Below, piece by piece: positions 32,332 through 44,425 of a DNA stretch of 64,000 nt. Source of the stretch: Lutraria lutraria. Taxonomy: Eukaryota; Mollusca; Bivalvia; Venerida; Mactridae. Within the stretch, counting starts at the first letter, position 1; the number at the start of each line of letters is the position of its first letter. The stretch lies in NCBI GenBank assembly GCA_964023205.1, contig OZ026848.1, positions 29,189,912 through 29,253,911 of the forward strand. Direction: 5' to 3'. The notes below the pieces were generated by a model. That model ran no database searches and was not told where the DNA came from. It was given only the letters and a program-made list of their open reading frames with translations. Position numbers and translations under genes: made by a program.

Positions 32332-33107
32332 CTTGAGTGTAGTGTTTTATTGAACAACAAGCCTGGAAATAATATGAATCTGATTAGACCATCCTTATCT
32401 TTATTCTATAAAACAGTATGTTTACTAGTTGTTATCTTGGTTCCTGTAATAATAAGGAATTTTCTCAGTTTGATAAGCTGTTGGCTGTAATAATTCAAGA
32501 GTTTGTTTTAAAGACGCTGAACTTTTTCATTCTATTTCTTGATATCAATTAAAGCGTGTACATAGATTCATTGTCTGGAATATGTCTTAGAAGCAGTTTT
32601 TATGAATGAACTAGTGCTTTTGCACTAGCGGATCAGTATTCTGGTACATACCTGTAGCTGGGTGCTTATTGTCTTACCTTCTCCAAAACTGATAGGCTTA
32701 GATACTTGGTATGTAGCACTGAGTTATTAAGTGAACCTCTACCAAATCAGTTAAAATCATATGGCTCTGGGGTCACTTGATTTTAAAAGGGCTTACCGGT
32801 ATGTCAGAAAATTTTAAAAATCTTCTTTCCCAAAAAAGTTATCTGTTTGGCAGTGTTATATGCTCTCCAAATCAAATTTTAAGAGTCACAGTCTTTTTTT
32901 CAGATGATCAAGGGATTATAGGGCCATCATGGCCCATATTGTTTTGGATATTTTTTGTTAAGATCAGATATATAGTTTTTATGAAAATGGAAACTTGGCA
33001 AGAAATAATTGTTCGAGACCAAAAAAAGTCTTGTTTCGACAGAGAAAAATTGAGTAGGCCGAGTTAGCAGAAATCGGAAACCTTGTTTTGCTTTGGACTC
33101 TGTGTTG
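32332..33107. other. No supported gene
   Basis: A small hairpin, CTAGTGCTTTTGCACTAG, lies near 32611. A 96-codon frame at 32777-33067 resembles nothing I know, has A/T-run-rich sequence and is treated as chance. Confidence 0.45.
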
Positions 33108-33181
33108 TATCAAAGCACCTGTTTACAATGGCCACATTTTTTCTTTCCCAAGGGTGGCCTTTGTTCACAGGTTGGACAGTA
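33108..33181. mobile_element. MITE-1 right-end fragment
   Basis: GCACCTGTTTACAATGGCCA, CATTTTTTCTTTCCCAAGGG and TGGCCTTTGTTCACAGGTTG match the final third of MITE-1. Confidence 0.65.
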
Positions 33182-34580
33182 AATAAAATTGATCTGATTT
33201 CTAGATAAGAGGAAGTTATTACTTCTGCACTGATAGAAATGTCAATATATTAATTAATGATTTATGAAATGATACATTTGTATGATAACATTTCAATGCA
33301 TGAGATGACTGTAGAATAATTTATCTATCAATGTTGTTAACACAACTTAGCACTTACTGAAATAATTAAGTCAGTGTTACGCTATCAATAATGTGTTTAA
33401 GCACAGGTTTGTACAGAATAGAAAATACTCATATTTTATTCACTTTTGTTTACATAAAGAATCGTACAAACTTCTTTAAAATACAAGTCTGAATTCCAAT
33501 TGTGAATTTGTAAGTGTTTGTTATTGATTAAAATTTGAAGTGCATCAATAATGCACTTAATGGTAATAAAAGGTGATTCCAAGGATTGATTAATTCAAGG
33601 GTTGTTGTTGGCAACAGAACGATAGATCAGCTTGCCATAGATGTCACTCGCTCAGTATGCACGAATTTAAGATGCTGACCAAAGTGCTACATTTTTCTAC
33701 TTTTTTCTCCAAAAGCCCTGGCGGCCAGTTTATTGGCTTCCACTCGAAAACCTAGTGCCGGCTACTTTTTGTCAATCCATAAAACAATTAACACCAAAAA
33801 AATGTATTATCCGTGAATATAACCCACTACTATTTAAATTTAACCTAGCTGTTATAGTGCACATGAAAGTATCAGCAAGAAATATTCTGGGTTTTGATAG
33901 AAAAATATTATTGCCTAGCTCGAATTTAACTTTTTTGCCACTAGCAATTTTTTGCTTGTACACAAACTTTCAACTAGCATAATTTAAAATCCACTAGTGA
34001 TTTTTTCACAACATTTGTTTTTTTTCAGAAATATTCATGTTATAACAAAATAGGTTGTATTTTATGTACATGTAAATAAAAAAAAAAAAAGTTATAACGG
34101 CACTTTCAGTTCCACTCTCCAAAAAATGCTAGTGGTTGTAAAATGAACTAGCAAAATCTATTTTTCGCTAGCATTTTGCTAGTTTGCTAGTGTTCATTAC
34201 GAGTCCTGTAGGAGTTTTTTTTATGCCTAATCATATGAAGCAATGTGTGATGGAACATACTACCACATAAATGCGTTCTGGATAATTACACCTATATCAG
34301 AATGCAATAATTCACCTTTCCCAAAGATAGCGCTGCAATTATGTCTTGATAAAGCATTCTCATTTTTTACTGGCTTTGATAGCTAAATAAACACGATATA
34401 TTCTCCCAGAATACATCATGATTCCAATTAATTTACTTCGACTGTGTCCAATTAATCAAAGTCATTTTCATTAAAACTAGCAAATCAATGGTATGGCAAT
34501 TTCTTTAATTAAGTCTAGAAGAGGTATATTTGCTAGTAAAAAGACATTCCAATTATAAGCCCACTTGGTCCTGATTACAA
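33182..34580. repeat. Largely unassigned; diverged CTAG-rich repeat at 33690-34195
   Basis: The 33690-34195 part contains many GCTAGT/ACTAGC phrases in both orientations (for example ACTAGCAAAATCTATTTTTC, GCTAGCATTTTGCTAGTTTG), suggesting an old dispersed element. Overlapping opposite frames at 33755-33982 are not supported as genes. An A11-12 run is at about 34077-34090. Confidence 0.4.
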
Positions 34581-34890
34581 GGTACAACACTAGTCTGGAT
34601 TACCTGCCCCTGACACTACGTTATCGAAGGAATAGTGGACAGGGAACCAGTCTAGGTACAACACTAGTCTGGATTACCTGCCCCTGACACTACGTTATTG
34701 AAGGAATAGTGGGCAGGGAACCAGTCTAGGTACAACACTAGTCTGGATTACCTGCCCCTGACACTACGTTATCGAAGGAATAGTGGGCAGGGAACCAGAC
34801 TAGGTACAACACTAGTCTAGATTACCTGCCCCTGACACTACGTAATCGAAGGAAAAGTGGGCAGGGAACCAGACTAGGTGCAACACTTGG
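34581..34890. repeat. 74-bp tandem repeat of palindromic units, 4 copies plus edge
   Basis: Copies start at 34581, 34655, 34729 and 34803 with a partial copy at 34877. Each unit is itself an imperfect hairpin: CTAGTCTGGATTACCTGCCC at one end and GGGCAGGGAACCAGTCTAG at the other. The sequence CTGACACTACGTTATC between them is also found, diverged, in the terminal repeat of the element at 38113-38560. Confidence 0.9.
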
Positions 34891-36140
34891 TTGTAAAATG
34901 TTATAGTATTCATTAAACAAAGTACACAACTCTCATTACAACCACTGTGTTAATAATGAGAAAGATGGAGACAGGGCTGTTGGTTAATTGAGTTGTAGAA
35001 GGGGCTGTTGTCCTTGGAATTTTGGGGAAGGGGGGCTGTGATACCCTTCAGAGCCATTACTACAAAGCTATGTGGTGAAACATTGAAACATGCAGGTTTG
35101 GTTACCTGTAAAGAGATATAAGTATATAATTAGATGCTTTCTTTGGTTTGCTTGCGTTCTATACTTATCTAAGATCAAAGCTAAACATGATCAAATGAAA
35201 ATTATTTAGACAACAGCTCTCCTAAAGACTCAGTATAGTCTGATGTTGCATTTTGAAATGAAAGTAAATATCATTCATGATTTTTGTACTTGTTGACCCG
35301 TGTTAGTTTATGTAATTATTATAGACTTTTTTTAACATGTATATTTTGTCAAATGTGTGTGAGGGTGTGAAAATATAAACCTTAACGATTGCACACATGT
35401 TTAAATGCTATCATGAACACCCCCTTTGAAAAGAATTCATGAAAACATGATTTTTTCTTGAACTCCTTCTGAAAACTATTTGTCAGGGTTTTAGTGTAGT
35501 CTGCAACAAAATAGCGAAGATGTAATTTTAAGAAAATATTTCCAATGGTCCCATGTGCATTCTGATTGACTAATTCACTATGAAGATACAAATTCTTAAA
35601 TCAGTTATCTAAGTGATGTGTCTTTCAACAATTTAGAGTAAAGCAAGACATTATTTTCTCATTATTTCTAACTTGACACACCTCATTATCTTTTCTAAGA
35701 CATTCCTTATTATCTTTATCTTTGCACCTGTCACCTCACACAATGACAACCAGAAGTAGGTATTAGCACTAAAGTCTCATTTTTTATACAATGTTCAATG
35801 ATGATTCTTTCCTAATTTAGAAAGCAAATGTCTTGAGTTTGAGTTCATTAGAATTATTGACAGTGCAAATAATAGACCAATTGACAACTTCACAAATTGA
35901 AGTATACATTGAAGGTTGGGTAGATATAACATCTTCAGCATAATTGGCATGGGGAAAGTCTCCAAGTAGCTGTCAAATAGGCTTGGGGCAGGCATTGGCT
36001 GATTAACAAATACTGTAGCAGTGTACATCTCTTTCTTACCAATGTAAATTTAACAATATGGTGTTCAGTTTTGGCCATCATAATTTTTCACCACTTTTTT
36101 ACTTCCATGTAGCTGAATTTTGTACACTTTAGTCATAATA
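34891..36140. other. No recognised feature
   Basis: AT-rich; minus-strand frames at 35382-35591 and 35795-36028 have no support beyond length. Confidence 0.5.
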
Positions 36141-36319
36141 TGGTCCAATCTGTGTTGATGGTCACCTCTAAAGAAAGGCCACACTGTGAATGAGAGCCAT
36201 TCTTTTTATAACAATCATTGATTGTTTAGAACAAAATAACCACAAAATAAAGGCCACCTGTTAATATAGTCCACATTATATCTTTCACAAATATGGCCTT
36301 TGTTCACAGGTTTGATTGC
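36141..36319. mobile_element. MITE-1 copy
   Basis: It starts TGGTCCAATCTGTGTTGATG, carries AAGAAAGGCCACACTGTGAA and AACCACAAAATAAAGGCCAC, and ends TTGTTCACAGGTTTGATTG. Confidence 0.75.
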
Positions 36320-36360
36320 CCGTGAACTTTGAAACATCATGATTGGGGTTAAAATGAAAA

Positions 36361-36506
36361 TGTGATGGTCCAAAGGGGACACCATAGAATGTGACGCCAC
36401 TATAAATTATGAGCCACAATACATGATGAACTAATGTGATGGTCCAAAGGGGACACCATAGAATATGACGCCACTATAACTTAGGAGCCACAATACATAA
36501 TGAACC
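36361..36506. repeat. 74-bp direct duplication
   Basis: TGTGATGGTCCAAAGGGGAC starts at 36361 and again at 36435. The two copies differ at only a few bases (GAATGTGACG/GAATATGACG; AAATTATGAG/AACTTAGGAG; ACATGATG/ACATAATG). Confidence 0.9.
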
Positions 36507-38105
36507 TAATTTGAACAAGCTGTTTTATATATTTTTAGGTATCTTTTTCATTATATAAATACATACCCGTACAGTAATATGCTTCTGGGAATTAAGATTT
36601 CAATTTCCTGCCAAATTATATTTATTGAACACATGGTTAATATAAAATGTGAATGATAAATTCTGTGAATATTTCAGAAAATTGCATGGCTCAAAATTTT
36701 TTGGAGAAGAATCTTTTTTCTTTTAAAAGTGTTGTTTTATAATAATGCATGTAGTGGTTACTGGTGCAGGGGGGCAGCTGTCTTATGTAGTAGTTGCTTG
36801 CATGGAGACTAGTTGTTTTATATAGTGATTGCCTGGGGACCAGGTAGGTATTTATATAATGGTTACCTGGGAACCAGCTGTTATACATTTCTGGTTGTAT
36901 ACATTACCCAACAGATTTCCTTTAAAAAAATCCCTGTTATTATAAAATTATAAAGGTTTATTTAATCTGACATGAAGTAAATTGCATTGGAATGAATTCT
37001 CTTGAATATGGTTACAATACAGAAGTTTGGAATTTAGAACTAGAAGTGTTTGATACAGGGATTGACTTGTTTATTCTATCAGTTGAACAGGAAATGGTAG
37101 AAACACTCCTTTATACATAATATAGTAAAACCTATGGGACCAGAGAAAGTCTGAAGTTTTAATATCAAATTAAAATACAAAGGAGAACATATTAAGTTGT
37201 AACTATGCCGTGTTTTACTGTATCTATTATAATGCTGGTGATATTGATTTCTAAATATACTTTTAAAGTCTGAATATATAACCTTGAAACTCAAATTTTA
37301 TCTTACAAGGTCAAATACTAGGTCAAGGTCAATTAATGTGTTTTCTAAACTATTTAAGTTTTTTTACAAAATTCACCCAAATTGATTTTTCAAAATTTCG
37401 TTAATTTTTAAACAATTTGCAGTATGAATTAAAAAAAGATATATTTAACATTATTGTTACAGATGAATTCATTGTTATATATAATATATTATATAATCTA
37501 TAATCAGTAGTTATTAGAGATCGACCTTGGTTTTGATTAAATGTCAGGTTTGCTAAGTTCTAGGTCATCATTATAGAAGGGTTTTATTCCTCTACTAATC
37601 ATTATGGAGAAGTTAATTGACAGTTACTTGCGGAGAAAAAGGTTTAGTATAAGATCCAGATAAAATTGTTACGTTAAAACTTCCCAATAGATTGTAACTT
37701 AAATATTATTGAAAGCAGGCATAAAAACAAAAAGTAGTAATTTGTCTCATGTGTCCCATGTAATTCTTATTCATTCTGATGTATTTCAATAAAGACATTG
37801 TATTTAATGTCATCAGTCCACTTGGGAGAGTTATGACATTTGCTAAATTGTTATTCAAATCTTGTAAGATCAGTGAGTATTGTATCTTAGGCCAAATATT
37901 TGATTTGTCCATGATTTATCATTTAGTCAATTGATTTAAAGATGTATGATATTTAAGTGTCTATTTATCTTGTTAAAATGATGACAAATGCACATTTCTG
38001 TCTAGCTGTTTGATGTTTAAGGTATATTACCTTCACTTTGCATCATATCATTTCTTAAAATGTGACATTTTAACTTGGCATCAAAAAATTGTTTTAAAAT
38101 GGAAG
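36507..38105. other. No gene; inverted family fragment at 37611-37655
   Basis: CAGTTACTTGCGGAGAAAAA near 37621 is the reverse of the CTCCGCAAGTNACTG repeat found at 26.6 and 49.6 kb. GGTCAAATACTAGGTCAAGG at 37309 is a fragment of the GGTCAAGGTCA family. Otherwise AT-rich. Confidence 0.45.
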
Positions 38106-38567
38106 TTAGGGTTTAGTCTGGTTACCGGACGTGCACTACAATTACATCAGGTTCAATAATGGTGGCCTTCAGTGGTAATACACAGGCAACGGAATATTCT
38201 TATTTTGACTGACCATTCGTGATGTAATGCCCAATTTTAATTGTTTATGTACTAATATTGTAACAGGGGTGAGATATTTTAATGATCATTCTTATTTGTT
38301 GATATATATACTTTCATGAAGTAGCTATAATTTCGGACGTGAGTCGATCTTTATAGTTTCAAAAAAATCTTTTGTGATCATCTAAAAAATGGACATCTAT
38401 GATATATATCATATAAATAGGATTCATTACCAAGCCTCACAAGAACTTGATCACTTGACATAAGAAAATACCCATACTTTAGAATGTACAGAGGACGCCG
38501 CCATTATTGCGCCTTGCCTAACCTGATAACATAGTGTAAGGGGAAGGAACTCCAGACTAATTAGGGT
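38106..38567. mobile_element. Inverted-repeat element with TTAGGGT duplication
   Basis: TTAGGGT at 38106-38112 and 38561-38567 flanks ends TTAGTCTGG (38113) and CCAGACTAA (to 38560); the match can be counted as 7 or 8 bp. Inward, diverged terminal repeats continue through CATCAGGTTCAATAATGGTG and its counterpart CGCCATTATTGCGCC...AACCTGATAAC. An 8-bp duplication would fit hAT- or P-type elements. No transposase is encoded. Confidence 0.7.
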
Positions 38568-38804
38568 TATCAAAAGCTGTAAAAATCACTATTTAACCCT
38601 CCATGGCCGTAGTTTGGACTTTGGCAAAAAGTTCCCTTATGAGTTATAAGTCATTCGTAAATTTCCTATGAAAATATCGCAAATCTGTTTAGACAACATT
38701 GTAGCATATTCTATTGTGTTACCATAGCAATATTTTCTGATCAGTTTTTAATAATTTCCTTAATAATCACCTGGATATTAAGATTGAATTTTTTACCCAA
38801 ATTG

Positions 38805-39029
38805 TGGTCTCTAGATGGAGGTCTTTCTTCTGTGTGCCTGACTGACCATACAAACAGTTTTATGTTCATGTTATTCTGTGGTACTGTGAATAAAGATCTA
38901 TATTGACAGGTGCCCTTTATTTAGAGGTCATATTGTTCTGTATAGTCGGTGACAGTTTTTAAAAGAATTGCCTATACTCACAAGATGGGCTTTATTAGGA
39001 TATGGCTGCTTACACAGGTTTTACTGTAT
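38805..39029. mobile_element. MITE-1 copy, diverged
   Basis: The right end, GGCTGCTTACACAGGTTTTACTGTA, is clear. Internal CTGTGAATAAAGATC and GACAGGTGCCCTTTATTTAG are recognisable. The left end is approximate. Confidence 0.55.
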
Positions 39030-39829
39030 ATGACATTTTAAACTAATCTCAGAAATATCTAAGAATATGTCAGAATGATTCTGGATAGCTGTGCAATGTG
39101 TTATATCTGTGATATTGAAGAGGAATATCACTGGCCTTAATGGCAGAGCTTGGCAATAAGACATTAAGAACACCTTTGTTATTTGGCACCAGAAAGCAAT
39201 TAATGTATTATTGTATTCTTTTCATGCATTTAGTTGGTTTATCTTTACATACCATATTTTCTGCTATTTCTATTAATAGGATCCTTTGTGATGTTGTTTC
39301 TGGTGAAAGTAGCTTTTGTCAGAAATGAAGCTAATTTTTTGTCTTGTACATAAAAAGTATCATGTTTTCAGCTAATTATCAGAAGTTTTGCTACTTTATT
39401 GGTTGAATACAATCTGGAATTATTTTGGTTGTTTGTAATGGTACATTAATTAATTAATCGCCCATCAGCTGTGAAATTGAAAACAAAGTTCAGAAGATCA
39501 ATTTGTGCTTTGTAAGAATTAATCAGAAGTAAATATCTGTTCTGTTCATATCAAATTGTATATGTCTATACTTAGTTTAAACATATTAATTTTTAAAATT
39601 ATACCCTAAAGAAATACAATCATAATACAGATCAGGATTGGAATGATAGACGTTATGTCTAATAAAATTCTCATCCTTTATAGTTATGTTACAAACAATA
39701 TGGTGGAAATGTATAGGCAATAAAAATAATATGAAATTTGTTACATTACTGTAAGGAGAAAATAAAACAAGTATAAAAAAGATAATAGAATAAATAAATA
39801 AATAATATAAAGAATTATATATTAGAAGT
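39030..39829. other. No recognised feature
   Basis: AT-rich; the frame at 39140-39328 is short and unsupported. Confidence 0.5.
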
Positions 39830-39985
39830 AGCTTGCAGGTAGAATATGGTCAGTACTGGTCAAGGCCTAAATGAAATCCAGGGAAGCTGTTTAGGATAAC
39901 TCCTCACCACAACATGACTGAAATAATGTTGAGAATGGCATTAAATCTGATAAAATAACTGATTAAAAGAATTATATAATAATAA
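39830..39985 (+). mobile_element. SINE-A 3' fragment
   Basis: GCTTGCAGGTAGAATATGGT, AAATGAAATCCAGGGAAGCT, TTAGGATAACTCCTCACCAC, GACTGAAATAATGTTGAGAA and GGCATTAAATCTGAT match the last half of SINE-A. Confidence 0.75.
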
Positions 39986-40059
39986 TCAGGACTTTGAAGG
40001 AAAAAAGTCAGGTGAAATATAAATCAGCTAGTAGGCCATATCAAAGTTGAATACAGGCC

Positions 40060-40225
40060 CTATACAGGGTCTGGTATTCTCTCCTGTTCCCGAAGTCAAA
40101 AAAGTATATATTTTTCCCCGCTGAGAGAAAAAAATTCCCCATAGTTATAAAAATCCCCAAATTTATTTTTTCATGATGCAGATTTCCCCCCATCGAAGGG
40201 ACCCGTTAACTGTTCCCCAAAGCAG
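40060..40225. repeat. Dispersed repeat with TTCCCC/ATCCCC runs
   Basis: GTTCCCGAAGTCAAAAAAGT, TTTTTCCCCGCTGAGAGAAA, AATCCCCAAATTTATTTTTT and CAGATTTCCCCCCATCGAAG follow each other at short intervals. It resembles the TTTCCCAA-type family but I cannot align it firmly. Confidence 0.35.
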
Positions 40226-40577
40226 TAAAAAAGTGCTGGAATAGTAAGAAAAGAATATTCAGAATGATGAGGAATCAGAAAAGAAAGTAGAAGAAAATAA
40301 GGAACAGTCTGTTAATGATTAGAATCAAGCATCTTTTAGTCTGCACTTAGCTGCTTCAAAATGATAAACAATTCTGTTTATTTAAAGGTACAAGAAAAAT
40401 GTACCTGGTTATATACTGTCTGATTAGTCAGTTAAATGTTTTGTTGACCTGTTTATACTGTTTACCAACATTCTCATTTAACTGTGACATAGTTTATACC
40501 TTTATATAGGTTGGTAATGTATTAACATTGTATTCAACAGAGCTTTAAATATCTTGATATTGTTTATATTTTGGAAA

Positions 40578-40905
40578 TACAGCAAAGCCTTAGGTGCTTG
40601 ACTACTGATTATCTGAACAACCAGACATTATCCAAAATGTATTTGTAGTCCTGATTTTCCCCTATATGTTTTATATACAAAGAACAACAGTGATTTATAT
40701 TTCGAGGGCTCAGCGCACACTTTCATAACTTGTTCTTATTTCCACATGAGTTACAACACCGTTGCATTGTACCCTTGAATTTTAGTCTATCATGTTTTCA
40801 TACATGTAAAAGAACAGAGTTCTCTGACCAGTATGAATTGTTCAACACCATGAATTTTCGGGGCCCAAGCATTTTGAGTAATCAGGGTTTAACTGTATAG
40901 GTATG
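40578..40905. mobile_element. Possible pogo/Tigger-like short element
   Basis: The left end ATACAGCAAAGCCTTAGGTG followed by CTGATTATCTGAACAACCAG, and the right end AATCAGGGTTTAACTGTAT, form weak inverted ends of the TACAGT-AAACC type. The middle holds the CGAGGGCTCAGCGCA repeat. Tentative. Confidence 0.35.
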
Positions 40906-41267
40906 TTATAGGCATTATTATCTATTGCAGATTGGTATCAATGAATGTTAGATACAGTAGGTAGTTTTGGTGGGGAGCCAATAAGTAGCTTATAAAAACA
41001 ATAAGGTATTTGTAAACACCTTGTATGTTTACATCAATTATATCATAATTATCTCTATATAAATATCTGTAAAAAAATCTGCATTGTACATTGTTATTCC
41101 TGAAACATGTGATTTGACAACAATCCATCCCTACTTAAGTGGCATATCCACTTAGATATGACACACCAGAAAACATTCTTGTGACTGAATTTCTAAACAT
41201 TGTCAGAATTGAATATGTCACTCACATTAATATCAACAACAAGTGGCATTTGTACCCATAGTGAAGT

Positions 41268-42262
41268 GTTTGGTAATTTAGATAAGTGTTATATAGAGAG
41301 TAGTGATTAGCGTTAATATATAGATAGTAGGGTTTGGTAATGTAGATTAGTATTAAGTTATAGATAGTAGTGTTTGGTAATGTAGATTAGTATTAAGTTA
41401 TAGATAGTAGTGTTTGGTAATGTAGATTAGTATTAAGTTATAGATAGTAGTGTTTGGTAATGTAGATTAGTATTAAGTTATAGATAGTAGTGTTTGGTAA
41501 TGTAGATTAGTATTAAGTTATAGATAGTAGTGTTTGGTAATGTAGATTAGCGTAAATATATAGATAGTAGTGTTTGGTAATGTAGATTAGTGTTAAATTA
41601 TAGATAGTAGTGTTTGGTAATGTAGATTAGTGTTAAGTTATAGATAGTAGTGTTTGGTAATGTAGATTAGTGTTAAGTTATAGAGAGTAGTGTTTGGTAA
41701 TGTAGATTAGTGTTAAATTATAAAGAGTAGTGTTTGGTAATGTAGATTAGTGTTAAATTATAGATAGTAGTGTTTGGTAATGTAGATTAGTGTTAAATTA
41801 TAGATAGTAGTGCTTGGTAATGTAGATTAGTGTTAAATTATAGATAGTAGTGTTTGGTAATGTAGATTAGTGTTAAGTTATAGAGAGTAGTGTTTGGTAA
41901 TGTAGATTAGTGTTGAGTTATAGATAGTTGTGTTTGGTAATGTAGATTAGTGTTAAGTTATAGAGAGTAGTGCTTGGTAATGTAGATTAGTGTTAAGTTA
42001 AGAGTAGTGTTTGGTAATGTAGATTAGTGTTAAGTTATAGAGAGTAGTGCTTGGTAATGTAGATTAGTGTTAAGTTAAGAGTAGTGCTTGGTAATGTACA
42101 TTAGTGTTAAGTTAAGAGTAGTGTTTGGTAATGTACATTAGTGTTAAGTTATAGAGAGTAGTGCTTGGTAATGTAGATTAGTGTTAAGTTAAGAGTAGTG
42201 TTTGGTAATGTAGATTAGTGTTAAGTAATATATAGTAGTGTTTGGACATGTAGATTAGTGTT
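41268..42262. repeat. 40-bp minisatellite, about 25 copies
   Basis: The unit is TGTAGATTAGTGTTAAGTTA, TAGATAGTAGTGTTTGGTAA. The left third has TATTAAGTTA copies that are nearly identical; the right third mixes 40-bp units with 37-bp units that lack TAG before AGAGTAGTG. Edges are diverged. Confidence 0.95.
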
Positions 42263-42583
42263 AAGTTATGAAAATGTGTTGCCTTTTCATTAGTGTTTGA
42301 TTATTTGAGATTGTTATGATTAGTAGTGTTATACTATGATGAGAAGTGTTATTTAGGAGTGTTTTATAGTTTAGTTATAATGAACACTCCAAAGGTATGG
42401 TGACTAGTATAAATTTATAATAATTTATTGTGAATTTGTGAGTCCATGACTTTATGCTATGGTGAGCAGTGGTAGTTATGATGAAATGTATGTAGTAGTT
42501 CTGCTATTCTGATGATTAGTATGTTGTGAGGGTATTATGTTGAGTTCGGTATGAAAGTCTTTGAACATGTTTCTAAACGCCAA
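42263..42583. other. Flank of the 40-bp array
   Basis: TAGTGTT/ATGATTAGTA phrases continue sporadically, suggesting old, eroded repeat copies. No gene. Confidence 0.4.
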
Positions 42584-43085
42584 GGACTTATATACATAAA
42601 TGGATTTGCAACTGCTAAAAATAGCTCAAACAATATTGTTAGACTATCCCACAATGCATTGCTATATACTAGGCAATGTCCGACAGCTGTAATCGGGTGT
42701 TTACGAACTTGATTATACTAAAAAAACTCTGGCAATTGGGCAAGGGAAATTGACAAAGGATGTAAGAAATTCCTTAAAGATATTGAGATGCATTTATAAT
42801 CCACAAAGTCTAAGTATAAGCATTGAAAAAGGCATCAGTCAAACATTTTAAATTCCAAGATGGCGGACATTTTTATTATAATCCTTTCGTCTCCGAGATT
42901 AAACATTCGGAATACCATGGATATTTTCGCTGTTATTAACATTCGGATCATCACGGAAATTTTCGTATTTTCGCTTTTGTAAACAAGAGCATGAAATCCC
43001 TTTGATTCCTGTGTTATTAAAGCAGGATTTGATTACTTTTACAAGTTAATACGGAAGTTGCGAATCCATGTATGTATATAAGTCC
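42584..43085. mobile_element. 502-bp element with 30-bp terminal inverted repeats
   Basis: The left end 42584-42613 (GGACTTATATACATAAATGG + ATTTGCAACT) and the complement of 43056-43085 differ at 2 of 30 positions. The interior is AT-rich with AAGATGGCGGACAT near the middle and no open frame of note. I could not identify a target-site duplication. Confidence 0.75.
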
Positions 43086-44224
43086 ATGTAAAAGCTAAAA
43101 TGGCTCACTGTGTTCTCAGCTTCACCACATTTATTGAACAAACACCCAGAGTGATTTGTTTGTTAGTATCTATATATCAGTAAATTGACTGTCTGGGACA
43201 AGTTAACAAAAAGCTTTAAATAGTAACATAAACTAATGACATGCCTTAGCTTTTAACTTGTTCTTTAACGTCAATTATTCAATATTCCGTGGCAAAGGTA
43301 TGACTTTGTTCTGGCATATATAAACTGACTTAGTTGTCTAATGGTCTCTGACTAGTAATCTCAAGTCCCTCACCAAATCCCACCCATGACCAGACAAAGT
43401 TCATTTGTAAGAAAGCTGTCAAGGTAGTTAAGGAACAGAACATATATTTTATTACATGACTTGAGCCATGGTTCATCGTCATTTACCTAATACAAATATA
43501 TGTATATATAATTAACATGCAACATGGGAGTAAATATAAATTTGTTACAAAACAGAGGGTTGGAGAAACCAAATTTCTAAATTAACATTTTACTACTTAA
43601 AGCCCCATTAGCATTTAGCTATAGATAATATAAACAATAAACAAGCAACTGCTTATATTATCCCAAAATATTTTTTACCAACAAAACGAGTCCTTTTTCT
43701 TTTAAAAACACTCATTTTGCTGTGAATTTTGCTTTTGTAAATTTGAAATATATAGAGCGTGTGACATCACTTCATGCTGTGTGCATAATATGACTGTGGG
43801 AAAACACAGCTGTTCTATAAATAGTATTTTTTTCAATGATATTGAAAAAAATACGCAAGTGGTTTCTGAAACATTTTTTCTTGCTATAAAGTATGCATGG
43901 GAGGAAAACACACAGATTCCTCGGTTATAGGACAGACAGAAACTATTACGACTGATAAATTTATAAGCTTCTGGGACTTTAAGGCTAAATAATGTGCAGA
44001 CATATAGATATTATATAAATAACATTTCAAAAAGAAGTTAACAGCTAATGGAAGGTATAAACTGGCAAGGTACGATCTGCACATAATACACTTCACTGTA
44101 AAAAGCTGAAAAATCCCATTATGTTACCCTGTCAGATAGTTGTTCATCATGAACTATTCATGCAGTATGCTAGAAAAGTTCAAGAAATCTAATCAATTCA
44201 TAAACTCCTATCGAATAATGAGCA
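43086..44224. other. No gene; possible SINE-B relic at 43330-43425
   Basis: GTCTAATGGTCTCTGACTAG and CCATGACCAGACAAAGTTC are faintly SINE-B-like. Minus-strand frames at 43702-44096 overlap one another and have no support. Confidence 0.35.
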
Positions 44225-44425
44225 CCTAAATCAAAGTACTGAAAGTACTCATGGAAACTGAACTTACTTAGACTTGAACTGCAACATGGAATGGAAACTT
44301 AAGTTTAACGATTGCATACTGGATATAGAAAACGTAATACTTTGGTCCGCATCAAAATTCATACGCGCCGAGCGAGTGACAGGCTATGGAAGCAGAACTA
44401 TGATTAAGTTTCTAATCAGGCAGGC
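44225..44425 (+). repeat. CAAAGTACTGAAAGTACTCA family copy
   Basis: It matches 15620-15815 module for module: ACTGAAAGTACTCATGGAAA, CTGCAACATGGAATGGAAAC, AACGATTGCATACTGGATAT, GCATCAAAATTCATACGCGC, GGCTATGGAAGCAGAAC. Confidence 0.7.

Noticed and set aside
32777..33067. 96-codon frame on the + strand
   Set aside because: No family resemblance and homopolymer-driven composition; chance length is plausible in 64 kb.
38106..38112. Telomeric repeat (TTAGGG)
   Set aside because: A single TTAGGGT on each side of an element is its target duplication, not a telomere array.
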